64,000 bases of DNA. Origin: Rubellimicrobium roseum. Lineage in GTDB: Bacteria; Pseudomonadota; Alphaproteobacteria; Rhodobacterales; Rhodobacteraceae. Shown piece after piece: positions 41,454-51,320 of the stretch. The notes under the pieces were generated by a model. It saw nothing but the letters and a program-made list of their open reading frames with translations. It made no database searches and was not told the DNA's origin. Within the stretch, counting starts at the first letter, position 1. Every line of letters starts with the position of its first letter. The stretch covers positions 186,001 through 250,000 of the forward strand of contig NZ_VDFV01000002.1 of NCBI RefSeq assembly GCF_006152145.1. The letters are read 5' to 3'. Both the position numbers and the translations under genes were made by a program.

Positions 41454-41883
41454 GGCGGCTGGCGCGGGGGAGATCTCCTCCCCCCGTCCCCTCCTGCTCG
41501 TGGCCGCCGTGGCTCTCATCGACGCCGATGGGCGTGTGCTGCTCGCGCAGCGGCCCGAGGGCAAGTCGATGGCGGGCCTGTGGGAGTTTCCGGGCGGCAA
41601 GGTGGAGCCCGGAGAGACACCCGAGGCGGCGCTGATCCGCGAGCTGCACGAGGAACTGGGCATCGACACCCATGCGTCCTGCCTCGCGCCGCTGACCTTC
41701 GCGAGCCACGCCTATGAGCGGTTCCATCTGCTGATGCCGCTGTTCGCCTGCCGGCGCTGGCAGGGGACGCCGCAGCCGCGCGAAGGCCAGCAGCTCGCCT
41801 GGGCGCGGGCCTCGGAGCTGCGCCGCTATCCCATGCCCCCGGCCGACGTGCCGCTGATCCCGATCCTGCGGGACTGGCTGTAG
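41434..41883 (+). CDS. mutT: 8-oxo-dGTP diphosphatase MutT
   Basis: MutT removes oxidised guanine nucleotides before they are put into DNA. The Nudix box GGKVEPGETPEAALIREL followed by HEELGI is complete, and the sequence VALIDADGRVLLAQRPEGKSMAGLWEFPGG is typical of MutT. The start is uncertain: an ATG at 41434 (MPTTAPEA, overlapping argJ by 20 bases) gives 149 residues, while an ATG at 41416 would add six. It is translated in a different frame from the end of argJ. Confidence 0.93.
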   Translation: MPTTAPEAAGAGEISSPRPLLLVAAVALIDADGRVLLAQRPEGKSMAGLWEFPGGKVEPGETPEAALIRELHEELGIDTHASCLAPLTFASHAYERFHLLMPLFACRRWQGTPQPREGQQLAWARASELRRYPMPPADVPLIPILRDWL

Positions 41884-41886
41884 GCG

Positions 41887-41943
41887 AAGTGTGACACTTG
41901 CGCCAAGAAACCGCGACCATTTGTGAATTTAATATGTCGTTTA
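41887..41943 (+). promoter_or_regulatory. Palindrome and AT-rich region before the 48-residue gene
   Basis: AAGTGTGACACTT (41887-41899) is a perfect palindrome right after the mutT stop; flanking GGCG and CGCC extend it as a possible hairpin. It is followed by an AT-rich patch holding TTAA-N7-TTTA (41929-41943), one base away from a full CtrA box. No clear sigma-70 pair is seen. Confidence 0.3.
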
Positions 41944-41992
41944 CGATTGGTATGGCACGCTTAAGACAGCACGCGTGTCAGGGAGGTGTCGC

Positions 41993-42139
41993 ATGCTTCG
42001 GACCATTCAAATCGGGACCTGCATGTCGGTCCAGGGGCTTCTCGTTCGTCAACTCGATGACGGGCGCGTGGTCATCCGCGTGGGCAGCAAGACCTACAAG
42101 GGCTATCCGGTGGAGCGCCCCCTGCCCCATCTGGCCTGA
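41993..42139 (+). CDS. Small 48-residue protein
   Basis: An ATG at 41993 with an excellent ribosome site (AGGGAGG, seven bases upstream) opens a 48-codon frame: MLRTIQIGTCMSVQGLLVRQ, then LDDGRVVIRVGSKTYKGYPV and ERPLPHLA. The alternating hydrophobic/polar pattern suggests a tiny beta-barrel-like fold. Similar short proteins with I-G-T-C-x-x-V-Q-G openings seem familiar from Rhodobacteraceae genomes, but I know no function. It lies between mutT and infB and has its own AT-rich upstream region. Confidence 0.65.
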   Translation: MLRTIQIGTCMSVQGLLVRQLDDGRVVIRVGSKTYKGYPVERPLPHLA

Positions 42140-42400
42140 GCCCGCCTGACCCCGGACGGGGCGCAAGGGCTCGGTCAGTGGCAGGAGGAGGCCGCCGGGA
42201 CCGGGCCGATGGCACGGCAGGGAGGTGGCGTTCGGACCCGCGCCGGACAGCGCGGGATCGTTCGGTGGGACAGCTTCATCCCTGCGATGACACCCGAAGC
42301 CGCGCCGGTTTTAGGCGTCCTGTGTTGAATGTCCTAGCCGATTCTGGTTCGGGACGGCGCGTCTGAAGAGCTCCAGACTGAACTGATCCAGATGAAGAAA
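42140..42400. other. Gene-free stretch between small gene and infB terminator
   Basis: I see no credible gene. Short frames here have arginine/aspartate-rich shadow composition and no good ribosome site. The GC content drops slightly near 42310-42400. Confidence 0.4.
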
Positions 42401-42427
42401 GGGGGACCCGGCGGGTCCCCCTTTTTG
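42401..42427. terminator. Bidirectional intrinsic terminator after infB
   Basis: AGGGGGACCC (42401-42410) pairs with GGGTCCCCCT (42414-42423) around GGC. TTTT follows on the plus strand and TTCTTC on the minus strand. It lies 28 bases after the infB stop, so it ends the rimP-nusA-ylxR-infB operon and could also end plus-strand transcripts. Confidence 0.8.
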
Positions 42428-42450
42428 TTGCAGTGCCTGGGCGGGGCCGG

Positions 42451-44964
42451 TCAGAGCGTGCGCTCGACCGTCTCGCGCTCGAAGATCTCGATGATGTCGC
42501 CCTGGCGCATGTCGTCGTAGTTCTCGAAGGCCATCCCGCACTCCTGGCCCGAGGTAACCTCGTTGACCTGGTCCTTGTAGCGCTGGAGCGTCTTGAGCGT
42601 GCCCTCGTGGATAACGACGTTGTCGCGCAGGAGGCGAACCCCCGCGGACTTGCGCGCCACGCCCTCGGTGACGAGGCAGCCCGCGACCTTGCCCACGTTC
42701 GAGACCTTGAAGACCTCCTGGATGCGGGCGTAGCCGATGAACCGCTCGCGCACCTCGGCCTTGAGAAGCCCCGAGGCTGCCTGCTTGATGTCGTCCATCA
42801 GGTCGTAGATGATCGAGTAGTACCGGATCTCCACGCCCTTCTGGCTGGCCGAGGCCCGTGCGGGCGCGTTGGCCCGGACATTGAAGCCGATGACCGGCGC
42901 CTTGGAGGCTTCGGCCAGGCCCACGTCGGACTCGGTGATCGCGCCGACCCCGGAGTGGAGCACGCGGACGCGCACCTCCTCGTTGCCGACCTTCTCCAGC
43001 GCCTGGACGATCGCCTCGGCCGAGCCCTGCACGTCCGCCTTCACCACCACCGGCAGCTCGGCCACGCTCTTGTCCGCCTTGGCGCGGGCCATGAGCTGCT
43101 CGAGCGTGGTCGCGGCCCCGGCTGCCGCGCGCTTGTCGCGCGTGACCTTGGCCCGGTAGTCGGCGATCTCGCGGGCCTGCGCCTCGGTCTCGACCTCGTT
43201 GAGCACGTCGCCGGCCTCGGGGGTGCCGTTGAGGCCCAGGACCTCCACGGGAACCGAGGGACCGGCCGACTCGACCGTCTCACCCTTGTCGTTGATGAGC
43301 GCGCGGACCTTGCCCCACTTCTCGCCCACAACGAAGATGTCGCCCTTGTTGAGCGTGCCGTTCTGCACGAGCACGGTCGCCACGGGACCACGGCCCACGT
43401 CGAGCTTGGCCTCGATCACCGCGCCTTGGGCGCGACGCTTCGGGTTGGCCCTGAGCTCCAGGATCTCGGCTTGGAGCGCGATGGCTTCGAGCAGGTTGTC
43501 GAGCCCCTGCCCCGTCTTGGCCGACACCTCGACGTCTTGCACGTCGCCGGACATCGCCTCGACCACCACCTCGTGCTGGAGGAGGTCGGTGCGCACCTTC
43601 TGGGGATCGGCGTCGTACTTGTCGATCTTGTTGATCGCCACGATCATCGGGACCTTGGCGGCCTTGGCGTGAGCGATGGCTTCGATCGTCTGCGGCATCA
43701 CCGCGTCGTCGGCGGCCACCACCAGGACCACGATGTCCGTCACCTGCGCGCCGCGGGCGCGCATGGAGGTGAAGGCCGCGTGGCCGGGCGTGTCGAGGAA
43801 CGTGAGCAGGCTCCCCCCGTCCGTCCGCACCTGATAGGCGCCGATGTGCTGGGTGATACCTCCGGCTTCGCCCGAAACCACGTTGGCCTTGCGGATTGCG
43901 TCCAGGAGCGAGGTCTTGCCGTGGTCGACGTGGCCCATGATGGTCACGACCGGCGGACGCGGCAGGAGATCCTCGTTCCGGTCCTCGACGGTATCGATCG
44001 CGTGCTCGACGTCGGCGTCGGACACGCGCACCACGCGGTGGCCGAACTCGTCGACGATGAGCTCGGCGGTGTCGGCGTCGAGCGACTGGTTCTGCGTCGC
44101 CATGATGCCGTTGCGCATCAGGGCTTTGATGACGTCGGCCACGCGCTCGGCCATGCGGTTGGCGAGCTCGGCCACGGTGATGGCCTCGGGGAGCTGCACG
44201 TCGCGCACGACCTTTTCGCGCGGGTCATGCCCGCCCATGGCTTTCTGGCGCGCCCGCTCCTGCTTGCGGCGCATCGCGGCCATGGAGCGCTGGCGGTCGC
44301 CGTCGCCCAGGGCCTGCGTGAGCGTGAGCTTGCCGCCCCGCCGCTCGTCGCCCTCGCGGGCGGGCTTGGCCTTGGCCTCCTTGGCGGGGCCGCGGGCGTC
44401 GCCTTTCTCGCGGTCGGGCTTGCGGGCCTGAAGCGCGGCGCGGCGGTCCTCCTCGGTGGGAGGCGGGCCGGGCTGCACGGGCGCGCGCGGCGCCGGGGTC
44501 GCGGCCTGGGCCGCGGCCTTGCGCTCGGCGATGAGGCGCTTGCGCTCTTCCTCCTCGGCCTTGCGCCGGATCTCTTCCTGGCGGGCCTGCTCCTCGCGCT
44601 CGCGCGCCTCGATCTCGGCGCGCTTGCGGGCACGCTCGGCCTCGCGCTCGGCCTCTTCGACGGCGCGGCGCTGGGCCTCCTCCGCCTCGCGGGCGCGGGC
44701 GGCGGCAAGCGCCTTCATGCGGCGCTCGAGTTCGGCGTCCGAGATCCCGGCGGGGCGCTTGGACGGATCCCCCAGGATGGCGCTCGCGCGCGTGGCCGTT
44801 CCCCCGGCCGCGGGTGCGGCGGGGGCCGCCACGACCCGCTTGCGGGCCTTTTGCTCGACAACGACGCTTTTCGTCCGGCCGTGCGAGAAGCTTTGCTTCA
44901 CGGTGCCGGGCCGGGCGCCGGGAGCGCGAAGGCCGAGGGGTTTCTTGTCGCCGGTATCGTTCAT
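42451..44964 (-). CDS. infB: Translation initiation factor IF-2
   Basis: IF-2 places initiator tRNA on the ribosome with GTP. The 837-residue protein has a charged Ala/Arg/Glu-rich N-terminal region (about 50-240, coiled-coil), an IF2-N domain, and the GTPase core with [16 protein letters not shown] (G1), the DTPGHAAF switch and NKIDK. The C-terminal domains end in [18 protein letters not shown]. It is the last gene of the operon, 16 bases after ylxR. Confidence 0.98.
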   Translation of the reverse strand: MNDTGDKKPLGLRAPGARPGTVKQSFSHGRTKSVVVEQKARKRVVAAPAAPAAGGTATRASAILGDPSKRPAGISDAELERRMKALAAARAREAEEAQRRAVEEAEREAERARKRAEIEAREREEQARQEEIRRKAEEEERKRLIAERKAAAQAATPAPRAPVQPGPPPTEEDRRAALQARKPDREKGDARGPAKEAKAKPAREGDERRGGKLTLTQALGDGDRQRSMAAMRRKQERARQKAMGGHDPREKVVRDVQLPEAITVAELANRMAERVADVIKALMRNGIMATQNQSLDADTAELIVDEFGHRVVRVSDADVEHAIDTVEDRNEDLLPRPPVVTIMGHVDHGKTSLLDAIRKANVVSGEAGGITQHIGAYQVRTDGGSLLTFLDTPGHAAFTSMRARGAQVTDIVVLVVAADDAVMPQTIEAIAHAKAAKVPMIVAINKIDKYDADPQKVRTDLLQHEVVVEAMSGDVQDVEVSAKTGQGLDNLLEAIALQAEILELRANPKRRAQGAVIEAKLDVGRGPVATVLVQNGTLNKGDIFVVGEKWGKVRALINDKGETVESAGPSVPVEVLGLNGTPEAGDVLNEVETEAQAREIADYRAKVTRDKRAAAGAATTLEQLMARAKADKSVAELPVVVKADVQGSAEAIVQALEKVGNEEVRVRVLHSGVGAITESDVGLAEASKAPVIGFNVRANAPARASASQKGVEIRYYSIIYDLMDDIKQAASGLLKAEVRERFIGYARIQEVFKVSNVGKVAGCLVTEGVARKSAGVRLLRDNVVIHEGTLKTLQRYKDQVNEVTSGQECGMAFENYDDMRQGDIIEIFERETVERTL

Positions 44965-44980
44965 GAAGGGTATCTGTTCC

Positions 44981-45622
44981 TCAGGGAGCGGCGCGGTCGC
45001 CGCTGTCCACTTCTCTCAGGCCACGGAGTTTCGCGGCCTCCTCTACAACACGATCGGCCAAGGCGCCAGACGCCAAAGCCGCATGAATGACGTTCGGGCG
45101 ACCGAATGCGTGCCCCAGTTCGTCGCCCGTGAGGCAACTGAAGTAGCGCGCGCCTTCGGGCGTCCAGAGCTTGGCCTTGCCCCGCTCGGAGCCGTCGGAG
45201 GCCTGGAGCAGGACGCGGATCCGGGCCCAGCGGCCCTTGCCCAGGCCCTCGCCCGAAAGGGCCAGGGCCTCCTTCACCTTCTCGAAGCCCGCGATCGCGA
45301 GCCCCGCCTTGCGCGCGAGCGACACGAGGTCCACGACGCGGTGGGCGAGCTGGCGCTCGACCTCCTCGGCCAGACCTTCGGGCACGTTGACGGGGGCCTT
45401 GGCCGCGCGGGCGAACTGGCCCTTCCTCGCCTGCTCCAATATGGGGCGCGATGCCGTCACATACAGCCCCCGGCCCGGCAATTTTCCAACAATGTCCGGC
45501 ACGACCGCGTTATCGGGTCCCACCACGAAACGGACGAGGCCCGACTTGGGCCCCGTCTCGCCGGTCACGAGGCAGCGCCGCTCGGGCTCCTCGGGACGCA
45601 TCTTCGCTCCGCCTCGCGTCAT
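44981..45622 (-). CDS. ylxR: YlxR-family RNA-binding protein with L7Ae-like C-terminus
   Basis: The 213-residue protein has an N-terminal YlxR (DUF448) domain (about 10-85) with the [20 protein letters not shown] and PGRGLYVTA motifs, then a ribosomal L7Ae/L30e-like domain (about 95-140; [20 protein letters not shown]). YlxR binds RNA and in some bacteria controls transcription or RNase P. The start MTRGG at 45622 is used; an ATG at 45601 (MRPEE) has a better-placed GGAG and is possible. It lies between nusA and infB as usual. Confidence 0.9.
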   Translation of the reverse strand: MTRGGAKMRPEEPERRCLVTGETGPKSGLVRFVVGPDNAVVPDIVGKLPGRGLYVTASRPILEQARKGQFARAAKAPVNVPEGLAEEVERQLAHRVVDLVSLARKAGLAIAGFEKVKEALALSGEGLGKGRWARIRVLLQASDGSERGKAKLWTPEGARYFSCLTGDELGHAFGRPNVIHAALASGALADRVVEEAAKLRGLREVDSGDRAAP

Positions 45623-45641
45623 CGCGGCTGCCCGGAGGAGG

Positions 45642-47351
45642 TCAGGCCTCCTCCGCCTCCTCTTCGCGGCCCTGGTCGAGCTCGTCGGGGTCGACCCAGC
45701 CGAGCGCCACGCGGGCGGACATCACCATGTCGCGCGCCTCCTCGAGCGAAAGGTCGAACTTTTCCAGGATGCCGGTGTCCTTGACGCGGTTGCCGTCCAC
45801 CTCGGTCCAGCCGCCGGCCAGTTCCCAGTCGGCGAGCGTGGCGAAGTCCTCGAGCGTCTTGACGCCGTCGGCGGCCAGCGCCTCGATCATCGGGGGCGTG
45901 AGGCCGGGGAAGTTGATGAGCGACTCCTCGACGCCCAGGGCGCGGGCGCGGTCGAGCGCGGCCTTGCGCTGCGCCTCGATGTGGTCGCGGGCGCGGGCCT
46001 GCAGCTCCTCGGCGGTGGACTCGTCCACGCCGTCGATGCCGAGAAGCTCGTCCTGGTCGACATAGGCCACTTCCTCGACGGTGCGGAAGCCTTCGGCCAC
46101 GAGAAGCTGGGCGAAGAATTCGTCGAGGTCGAGCGTGCCCATGAAGAGCTGCGTGCGCTCGTCGAACTCCTTCTGCCGGCGGCTCGACTCCTGCTCCTCG
46201 GTGAGGATGTCGATGTCGCGGCCCGTGAGCTGGGAGGCGAGGCGCACGTTCTGGCCGCGCCGCCCGATGGCGAGCGACAGCTGCTCCTCGGGGACGACGA
46301 CCTCGATCTTGCTGGTCTCCTCGTCGAAGACGACCTTGCTGACCTCGGCCGGCTGGAGCGCGTTCACGAGGAAGGTGGCGATGTCCTCGCTCCAGGGAAT
46401 GATGTCGATCTTCTCGCCCTGCAGCTCGTTGACGACGGCCTGCACGCGGCTGCCGCGCATGCCGACGCAGGCGCCCACGGGGTCGATCGAGTTGTCGTAG
46501 GACACGACCGCGATCTTGGCGCGGCTGCCGGGGTCGCGGGCCACGGCCTTGATCTCGATGATGCCCTCGTAGATCTCGGGCACCTCCATCTTGAAGAGCT
46601 CGGCCATGAAGCGCGGGTCGGTGCGGCTGAGGAAGATCTGCGGCCCGCGCATCTCGCGCCGCACGTCCTTGACATAGGCGCGGATGCGGTCGCCGGGGCG
46701 GTAGGCTTCGCGGCCGATCTTCTCGTTGCGGCGCAGGATCGCCTCGCCCGCGCCCACGTCGACGATGACGTTGCCGTATTCCTCGCGCTTGACGGTGGCG
46801 TTGATGATCGAGCCCACGCGGTCCTTGAACTCGTCGAACTGGCGATCGCGCTCGGCCTCGCGGACCTTCTGGAGGATGACCTGCTTGGCGGACTGCGCGG
46901 CGATGCGGCCCAGGTCCACGGGCGGCACCTCGTCCACGATCTCGTCGCCCACGGCCGGCGCGTCGGTCTGGCTCACGCCCGTCATGCGCCGGGCGTCGGC
47001 CTCGGTGGCGGCGCGCAGCAGGAACTGGCGGCCCTCGGCCCCCGCGACCACGGTCACGGGCGTGGCGCCCGTCCGCAGGATCTTGGCGGCCTGATCGGCG
47101 GTGAGCTGCGCCTGGTAGTTCTCGACGGCCTCGTCCTCGACGATGGTGCGGACGCGGGTGAAGGTGGCGCGGCCGGTCTTGCGGTCGATGCGGACGCGGA
47201 TGTCCATCTCGGCGCCGTAGCGACTCTTGGCGGCGCGGGCGAGCGACTCCTCCATCGCCTCGACCACGAGGCCGGGGTCGATCATCTTCTCGCGCGCCAC
47301 GGCCTCGGCGGTCTGCAGCAGCTCGAGCTGGTTGGCGGAGGTGATGGCCAT
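45642..47351 (-). CDS. nusA: Transcription factor NusA
   Basis: NusA modulates pausing, termination and antitermination by RNA polymerase. The 569-residue protein has the N-terminal polymerase-binding domain (about 1-130), S1 (about 135-200), two KH domains (about 230-345; [38 protein letters not shown]), and C-terminal helix-hairpin-helix repeats ending in an acidic tail EEEAEEA. Its ATG shares a base with the rimP stop. NusA may act on the terminator in its own operon leader. Confidence 0.97.
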   Translation of the reverse strand: MAITSANQLELLQTAEAVAREKMIDPGLVVEAMEESLARAAKSRYGAEMDIRVRIDRKTGRATFTRVRTIVEDEAVENYQAQLTADQAAKILRTGATPVTVVAGAEGRQFLLRAATEADARRMTGVSQTDAPAVGDEIVDEVPPVDLGRIAAQSAKQVILQKVREAERDRQFDEFKDRVGSIINATVKREEYGNVIVDVGAGEAILRRNEKIGREAYRPGDRIRAYVKDVRREMRGPQIFLSRTDPRFMAELFKMEVPEIYEGIIEIKAVARDPGSRAKIAVVSYDNSIDPVGACVGMRGSRVQAVVNELQGEKIDIIPWSEDIATFLVNALQPAEVSKVVFDEETSKIEVVVPEEQLSLAIGRRGQNVRLASQLTGRDIDILTEEQESSRRQKEFDERTQLFMGTLDLDEFFAQLLVAEGFRTVEEVAYVDQDELLGIDGVDESTAEELQARARDHIEAQRKAALDRARALGVEESLINFPGLTPPMIEALAADGVKTLEDFATLADWELAGGWTEVDGNRVKDTGILEKFDLSLEEARDMVMSARVALGWVDPDELDQGREEEAEEA

Positions 47352-47971
47352 CAGTTCTTCTCCTCTTGGGTCGGGGCGGGAGCGTCGGCTTCGTCCTCCC
47401 CGTCGATGATTTGTTCCACGGCGTCGAATTGCGCCTCGTCGATCTGGCCCGCGTCCTTGCGGCCGCGCAGAGTCTCGCGGATGAGGTCGTCGGTCAGCAC
47501 GAGCTTGGCGTCGGCGATCCAGTCGAACTTGAGCCCGATGGTCACGGTCTCCTTGCCCTGCTCGATCTCGAGGAGGACCTCGTCGCCCTCGGCGCCCTGG
47601 AGCGTGCCCTTGAACCGCTTGCGGTTGTCCACGGCCTCGGACAGCTCGATCTTGGTCTCGAAGCCGGCCCAGGTCTCGAAGTCCTTGAGGCGGGTGAGCG
47701 GGCGGTCGATGCCGGGGCTCGACACCTCCAGCGTGTAGGCCTCGGTGATCGGGTCCTCGACGTCGAGGACGGCCGACACGGCGGTCGAAAGGCGCGCGCA
47801 GTCCTCGACCTCCATGGTCCCGTCGGGACGCTGGGCCATGATCTGGAGCGTGGGGGTGTGCCCGCTCATGAGGCGCAGGCGCACGAGTTCGAGGCCGAGG
47901 TCGGCGGCCACGGGCTCGACGATCTCGGCGAGGCGCTTGTCGATGGCGGTCTTGGCGATGAGGTCGGACAT
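47351..47971 (-). CDS. rimP: Ribosome maturation factor RimP
   Basis: RimP assists late 30S subunit assembly. The 206-residue protein has the family segments [54 protein letters not shown] and a C-terminal Sm-like domain. It is somewhat longer than the E. coli protein (about 150) because of an acidic C-terminal tail. It is the first gene of the operon and overlaps nusA by one base. Confidence 0.95.
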   Translation of the reverse strand: MSDLIAKTAIDKRLAEIVEPVAADLGLELVRLRLMSGHTPTLQIMAQRPDGTMEVEDCARLSTAVSAVLDVEDPITEAYTLEVSSPGIDRPLTRLKDFETWAGFETKIELSEAVDNRKRFKGTLQGAEGDEVLLEIEQGKETVTIGLKFDWIADAKLVLTDDLIRETLRGRKDAGQIDEAQFDAVEQIIDGEDEADAPAPTQEEKN

Positions 47972-47986
47972 GGATGAGGCAGTCCC

Positions 47987-48016
47987 GAAAAACGAAAAAA
48001 CGGGCGCGCGGCCCGT
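47987..48016 (-). terminator. Intrinsic terminator in the rimP-nusA leader
   Basis: Read on the minus strand, ACGGGC-CGCGC-GCCCGT is followed by TTTTTCGTTTTT. This is the best T tract in the window. It lies 16 bases before the rimP start and about 57 bases after the promoter at 48073-48101. It either stops readthrough from the upstream gene or acts as an attenuator of the nusA operon. Confidence 0.75.
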
Positions 48017-48072
48017 CGATAGTCTGCCGGTGGGCGCCGGGGATGGAAGCCGGCGCGCCGCTGTCGAGAAGG

Positions 48073-48101
48073 CATATAGGCGGCGGCGCGCGCCGATGCA
48101 A
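48073..48101 (-). promoter_or_regulatory. Promoter of the rimP-nusA-ylxR-infB operon
   Basis: On the minus strand TTGCAT (48101-48096) and TATATG (48078-48073) are separated by exactly 17 bases, a good sigma-70 promoter. It lies directly after the stop codon of the upstream solute-binding protein gene, giving a leader of about 95 bases before rimP. Confidence 0.65.
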
Positions 48102-48106
48102 GGGAT

Positions 48107-49438
48107 TTAGGCGAACCACCAGCGCTCGGCCAGACGCCCGCCGTCGAGGGGCGCGAGCGGCGAGACCGCGTCATGGGCGAGAGCGCGGGCGTGGACCGTC
48201 ACCGCCGGGACATGGGCCGCGACCGTGACATGGGCCAAGCGGGCGAAGACCGCCTGCGCGCCCGCGTAGTGGGCGGCGCGCTCGGGGCCGTCGGTGGCGC
48301 GGGCGGAGGCCAGCGCACGCAGGAGGTCCGGGTGGCGGCGGATCGCCGCCCAGGGCCCGGCCAGCGCCCTGCGGAAGGTCGCGTCCTCGGTCGGGCAGCC
48401 GTCCCACGTGGTGAAGCGCAGCTCGACACTCTGGAGCGCGCGGGCGGCCTCGGGGTCGAGGGGGGGCGGAGGCAGGTCCGAGAGGGCCGGATGGAGCGGC
48501 CCGAGCGGATGGTCGGCCGCCGGCGTGCCCCCATGGAGGGCGGCGAGCGCGGCGCGGTCGACGCCCTGCCGCAGCAGTTCGTGGAACCGCCCGTCGGCGC
48601 GGCGCCGGATCGTGACGTGGAGCTGCCGGTTGCCCTGCACCGCCGTCACGCCCAGGCCCGCGGCGCGCGCCTCCTCCAGAAGCGCGGGCGGCAGCGGGCC
48701 GGTGACATGGGCCTCGCCGGCGACGACCGCCTCCAGGCGGTCACGGGGAGCGGGCCGGTGCAGCGCCTCGATGGCGTCGAACCAGCCGGCGCGGCCGTCC
48801 TTCCAGTGGCTGGGGACGCGGTCGAGCCGGAGCCGGTCCTCGGGCTGGGTCTCGGCCACGCGGTAGAGCCCGGTGCCCACGCCGTCGAGGCGGCCCTCGG
48901 GCCCGATCACCAGCGCCGGGTCCGCCAGGAGGAAGGGCAGGTCGGGGTCACCCTCGTGAAGCTCGATGCGCAGGCCCTGCGGTCCCTGGGGCTCGATCCG
49001 CTCGATCCGCGACAGCGCCCAGGCCGCCGGGCCACGGCGGTGCCGTTCGAGCGAGGCGATCACGTCGGAGGCGCGCAGGGGCGTGCCGTCGTGGAAGCGC
49101 ACGCCGGGGCGCAGCGCCACGAACCAGGCCCGCGCGCCGGGCGCGGCCTCCCAGGACTGCGCGAGTTCGCCCGAAAGCTCGCCCGTGGGGCCGATCTCGG
49201 TCAGGGTGTCGTAGACGGCGCCGGGCCCGAGCGCGGCGGGCGCCTCGGCCCAGCCCGGGCCCTGGGGCAGGGGACGCGCCACCGCGAGGCGCAGGACGCC
49301 GCCCCGCGCGCGGGCCTGGAGCGGCACGCCGCTGGCCGCCAGAACCCCCGCCAGCACGCCCGCGCCCAGGAGGCCGCGCCGGCTCACCCGCGAGTCGAGG
49401 CGGCGCAGCGGAGCATCGGGGCGGCGGCGCGGGATCAT
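48107..49438 (-). CDS. ABC-type peptide-like solute-binding protein (orphan)
   Basis: The 443-residue protein has a twin-arginine signal (SRRGLLGAGVLAGVLAASG) and the family-5 binding-protein pattern: VYDTLTEIGPTGELSGELAQ, WEAAPGARAWFVALRPGVRF, HDGTPLRASDVIASLERH. It is shorter than usual (about 500-540 residues), mostly in the second half. No permease or ATPase genes are adjacent. Its start overlaps the pip stop by four bases, so it is coupled to a proline iminopeptidase gene, which hints at a peptide substrate. Confidence 0.85.
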   Translation of the reverse strand: MIPRRRPDAPLRRLDSRVSRRGLLGAGVLAGVLAASGVPLQARARGGVLRLAVARPLPQGPGWAEAPAALGPGAVYDTLTEIGPTGELSGELAQSWEAAPGARAWFVALRPGVRFHDGTPLRASDVIASLERHRRGPAAWALSRIERIEPQGPQGLRIELHEGDPDLPFLLADPALVIGPEGRLDGVGTGLYRVAETQPEDRLRLDRVPSHWKDGRAGWFDAIEALHRPAPRDRLEAVVAGEAHVTGPLPPALLEEARAAGLGVTAVQGNRQLHVTIRRRADGRFHELLRQGVDRAALAALHGGTPAADHPLGPLHPALSDLPPPPLDPEAARALQSVELRFTTWDGCPTEDATFRRALAGPWAAIRRHPDLLRALASARATDGPERAAHYAGAQAVFARLAHVTVAAHVPAVTVHARALAHDAVSPLAPLDGGRLAERWWFA

Positions 49439-50487
49439 GGGGTGGCGTGCCTCCGGCGGGGGGCGAGCCGGTCGCCCAGGGCGTCCATGGCCCGGACGAG
49501 CGCGGCGGTGATGCCGGGCTCGGACAGCGCGTGGCCGGCCTTGGCGATCATCTCCAGCCGGGCGGCGGGCCAGGCGCGGGCGAGCGCCCAGGCCGAGGAG
49601 GGCGGGCAGATCATGTCGTAGCGCCCCTGCACGATCACGCCGGGAATATGGGCGATGCGGTCCATGTTCGACAGGATCGCCTGGGAGGGCGCCAGGAAGC
49701 CGCCGTTCACGAAATAGTGGTTCTCGAGGCGGGCGAAGGCGCGCGCGTAGTCGGCCGGCGCGTCGAAGCCGCCGAGCGGCGCGCCGGTCACCGCGTGCAG
49801 GCCCCCCGGTCCCTCGCTGTCGATGGAGGCCAGCGCGTTCTCCCATCCCGCCCAGGCACGGGCGAAGCGGACCTCCTCGCGCAGATCGCCCGAGAAGAGG
49901 CGGCGGTGATAGGCGGCGATGAGGTCATGGCGCTCCTCCTCGGGGACAAGGGTGGTGAAGCGGTCCCAGAGGTCGGGCCAGAAGGCGCCGGCGCCGCCGC
50001 CGTAGAACCAGTCGAGCTCGCCCCGCGTCATCAGGAACACGCCGCGCAGCACGAGGCCGCGCACCCGGTCGGGATGGGCCTGGGCGTAGACCAGGGCCAG
50101 CGTCGCGCCCCAGGAGCCGCCGAAGACGCAGGCCCAGGCGTCGATGCCCAGGTGCCGGCGGATCCGCTCGATGTCGGCCACGAGGTGCCAGGTGGTGTTG
50201 GCCTCGACGGAGGCGTGCGGGCGCGAGCGGCCGCAGCCGCGCTGGTCGAAGAGCACGACCCGGAAGACGCGCGGGTCGAAGTAGCGGCGCATGGCCGGGC
50301 TGCAGCCGCCGCCCGGGCCGCCATGGAGCACGACCACGGGCAGGCCGTCCGGGTTGCCGCATTCCTCCACATAGAGACGGTGCCCGTCGCCCACATCCAG
50401 CGCGTGCGTCGCATAGGGCTCCTGCCCCGGATAAAGAGCGGGATGCGGCGCAAAGCGCGAGATCAGGGGCGCGGAGGACTTGTCCAT
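49435..50487 (-). CDS. pip: Proline iminopeptidase
   Basis: Pip releases N-terminal proline from peptides. The 350-residue alpha/beta hydrolase has the oxyanion motif [32 protein letters not shown] and the nucleophile S125 in [18 protein letters not shown], all diagnostic of the S33 proline iminopeptidase family. Its histidine is probably in KAGHALSEP. It has no signal peptide. It overlaps the solute-binding protein gene downstream and is divergent from ubiG. Confidence 0.94.
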   Translation of the reverse strand: MDKSSAPLISRFAPHPALYPGQEPYATHALDVGDGHRLYVEECGNPDGLPVVVLHGGPGGGCSPAMRRYFDPRVFRVVLFDQRGCGRSRPHASVEANTTWHLVADIERIRRHLGIDAWACVFGGSWGATLALVYAQAHPDRVRGLVLRGVFLMTRGELDWFYGGGAGAFWPDLWDRFTTLVPEEERHDLIAAYHRRLFSGDLREEVRFARAWAGWENALASIDSEGPGGLHAVTGAPLGGFDAPADYARAFARLENHYFVNGGFLAPSQAILSNMDRIAHIPGVIVQGRYDMICPPSSAWALARAWPAARLEMIAKAGHALSEPGITAALVRAMDALGDRLAPRRRHATP

Positions 50488-50534
50488 GGCCGAGCTATAT
50501 CATTCCTAAGGGCAAAGTTGCGAGAGGATGGAAT

Positions 50535-51320
50535 ATGGATATGCGCGCGGACGACGCGACCGTGAAGGAGACCTCCGGTCGCAGCATCGACACGGCCGAG
50601 GTCGAAAAGTTCGAGCGGATGGCCGCAGAATGGTGGGACTCCCAGGGGAAGTTCAAGCCGCTTCACATGCTCAATCCGGTTCGCCTCGACTACATCGTGA
50701 CCCGTATTGCGTCGCGTTTCGGGCGGGATCGCGGCCATGAGGCGCCGTTCTCGGGCCTCCGCCTCCTCGACATCGGCTGCGGCGGCGGCCTGCTGAGCGA
50801 GCCCATGGCGAGGCTGGGGGCCGAGGTGGTGGGCGCGGACGCGGCGGCGCGCAACATCCCCGTGGCGCGGCTTCATGCCGAGCAGTCGGGCCTGCGGATC
50901 GACTACCGCCACACCACCGCCGAGGCGCTGGCCGAGCAGGGCGAGCGCTTCGACGTCGTGCTGAACATGGAGGTGATCGAGCACGTGGCCGACCCGGCCG
51001 ACTACCTGCGGTCGGTGCGCGAGCTTCTGCGGCCCGGGGGGCTTCACATCTGCTCGACGCTCAACCGCAACGCCAAGAGCTATGCCATGGCCATCGTGGG
51101 CGCCGAGCAGGTCATGCGCTGGCTGCCCAAGGGCACGCATGACTGGCGCAAGTTCATCACGCCCGAGGAGCTGTTCGAGATGATGCGCGCGGCCGGGCTG
51201 CGCCCCATCGACCGCATGGGCATGGTGTTCAATCCGCTCACCTGGAGCTGGCGGCTGTCCGAGCGCGACCTGTCGGTGAACTACGTGACCGCCAGCGTGC
51301 GCGAGAGGGACCCTCAGTAG
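50535..51320 (+). CDS. ubiG: Ubiquinone biosynthesis O-methyltransferase UbiG
   Basis: UbiG performs both O-methylations in ubiquinone synthesis. The 261-residue protein starts the catalytic part with [22 protein letters not shown], has the SAM loop [30 protein letters not shown] and the membrane-contact region [28 protein letters not shown] precedes the ATG at 50535. Its last seven bases overlap the end of the convergent acetyltransferase gene. Confidence 0.97.
   Translation: MDMRADDATVKETSGRSIDTAEVEKFERMAAEWWDSQGKFKPLHMLNPVRLDYIVTRIASRFGRDRGHEAPFSGLRLLDIGCGGGLLSEPMARLGAEVVGADAAARNIPVARLHAEQSGLRIDYRHTTAEALAEQGERFDVVLNMEVIEHVADPADYLRSVRELLRPGGLHICSTLNRNAKSYAMAIVGAEQVMRWLPKGTHDWRKFITPEELFEMMRAAGLRPIDRMGMVFNPLTWSWRLSERDLSVNYVTASVRERDPQ

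Noticed and set aside
41929-41943. Full CtrA-binding site
   Set aside because: TTAA-N7-TTTA misses one base of the second half-site and stands alone, so I only mention it as a possible element.
42178-42366. 62-codon plus-strand frame between the small gene and infB
   Set aside because: Arginine/aspartate-rich composition, weak start, and no domain.
42433-45090. Plus-strand frame across infB
   Set aside because: Antisense of infB; no ribosome site, no domain.
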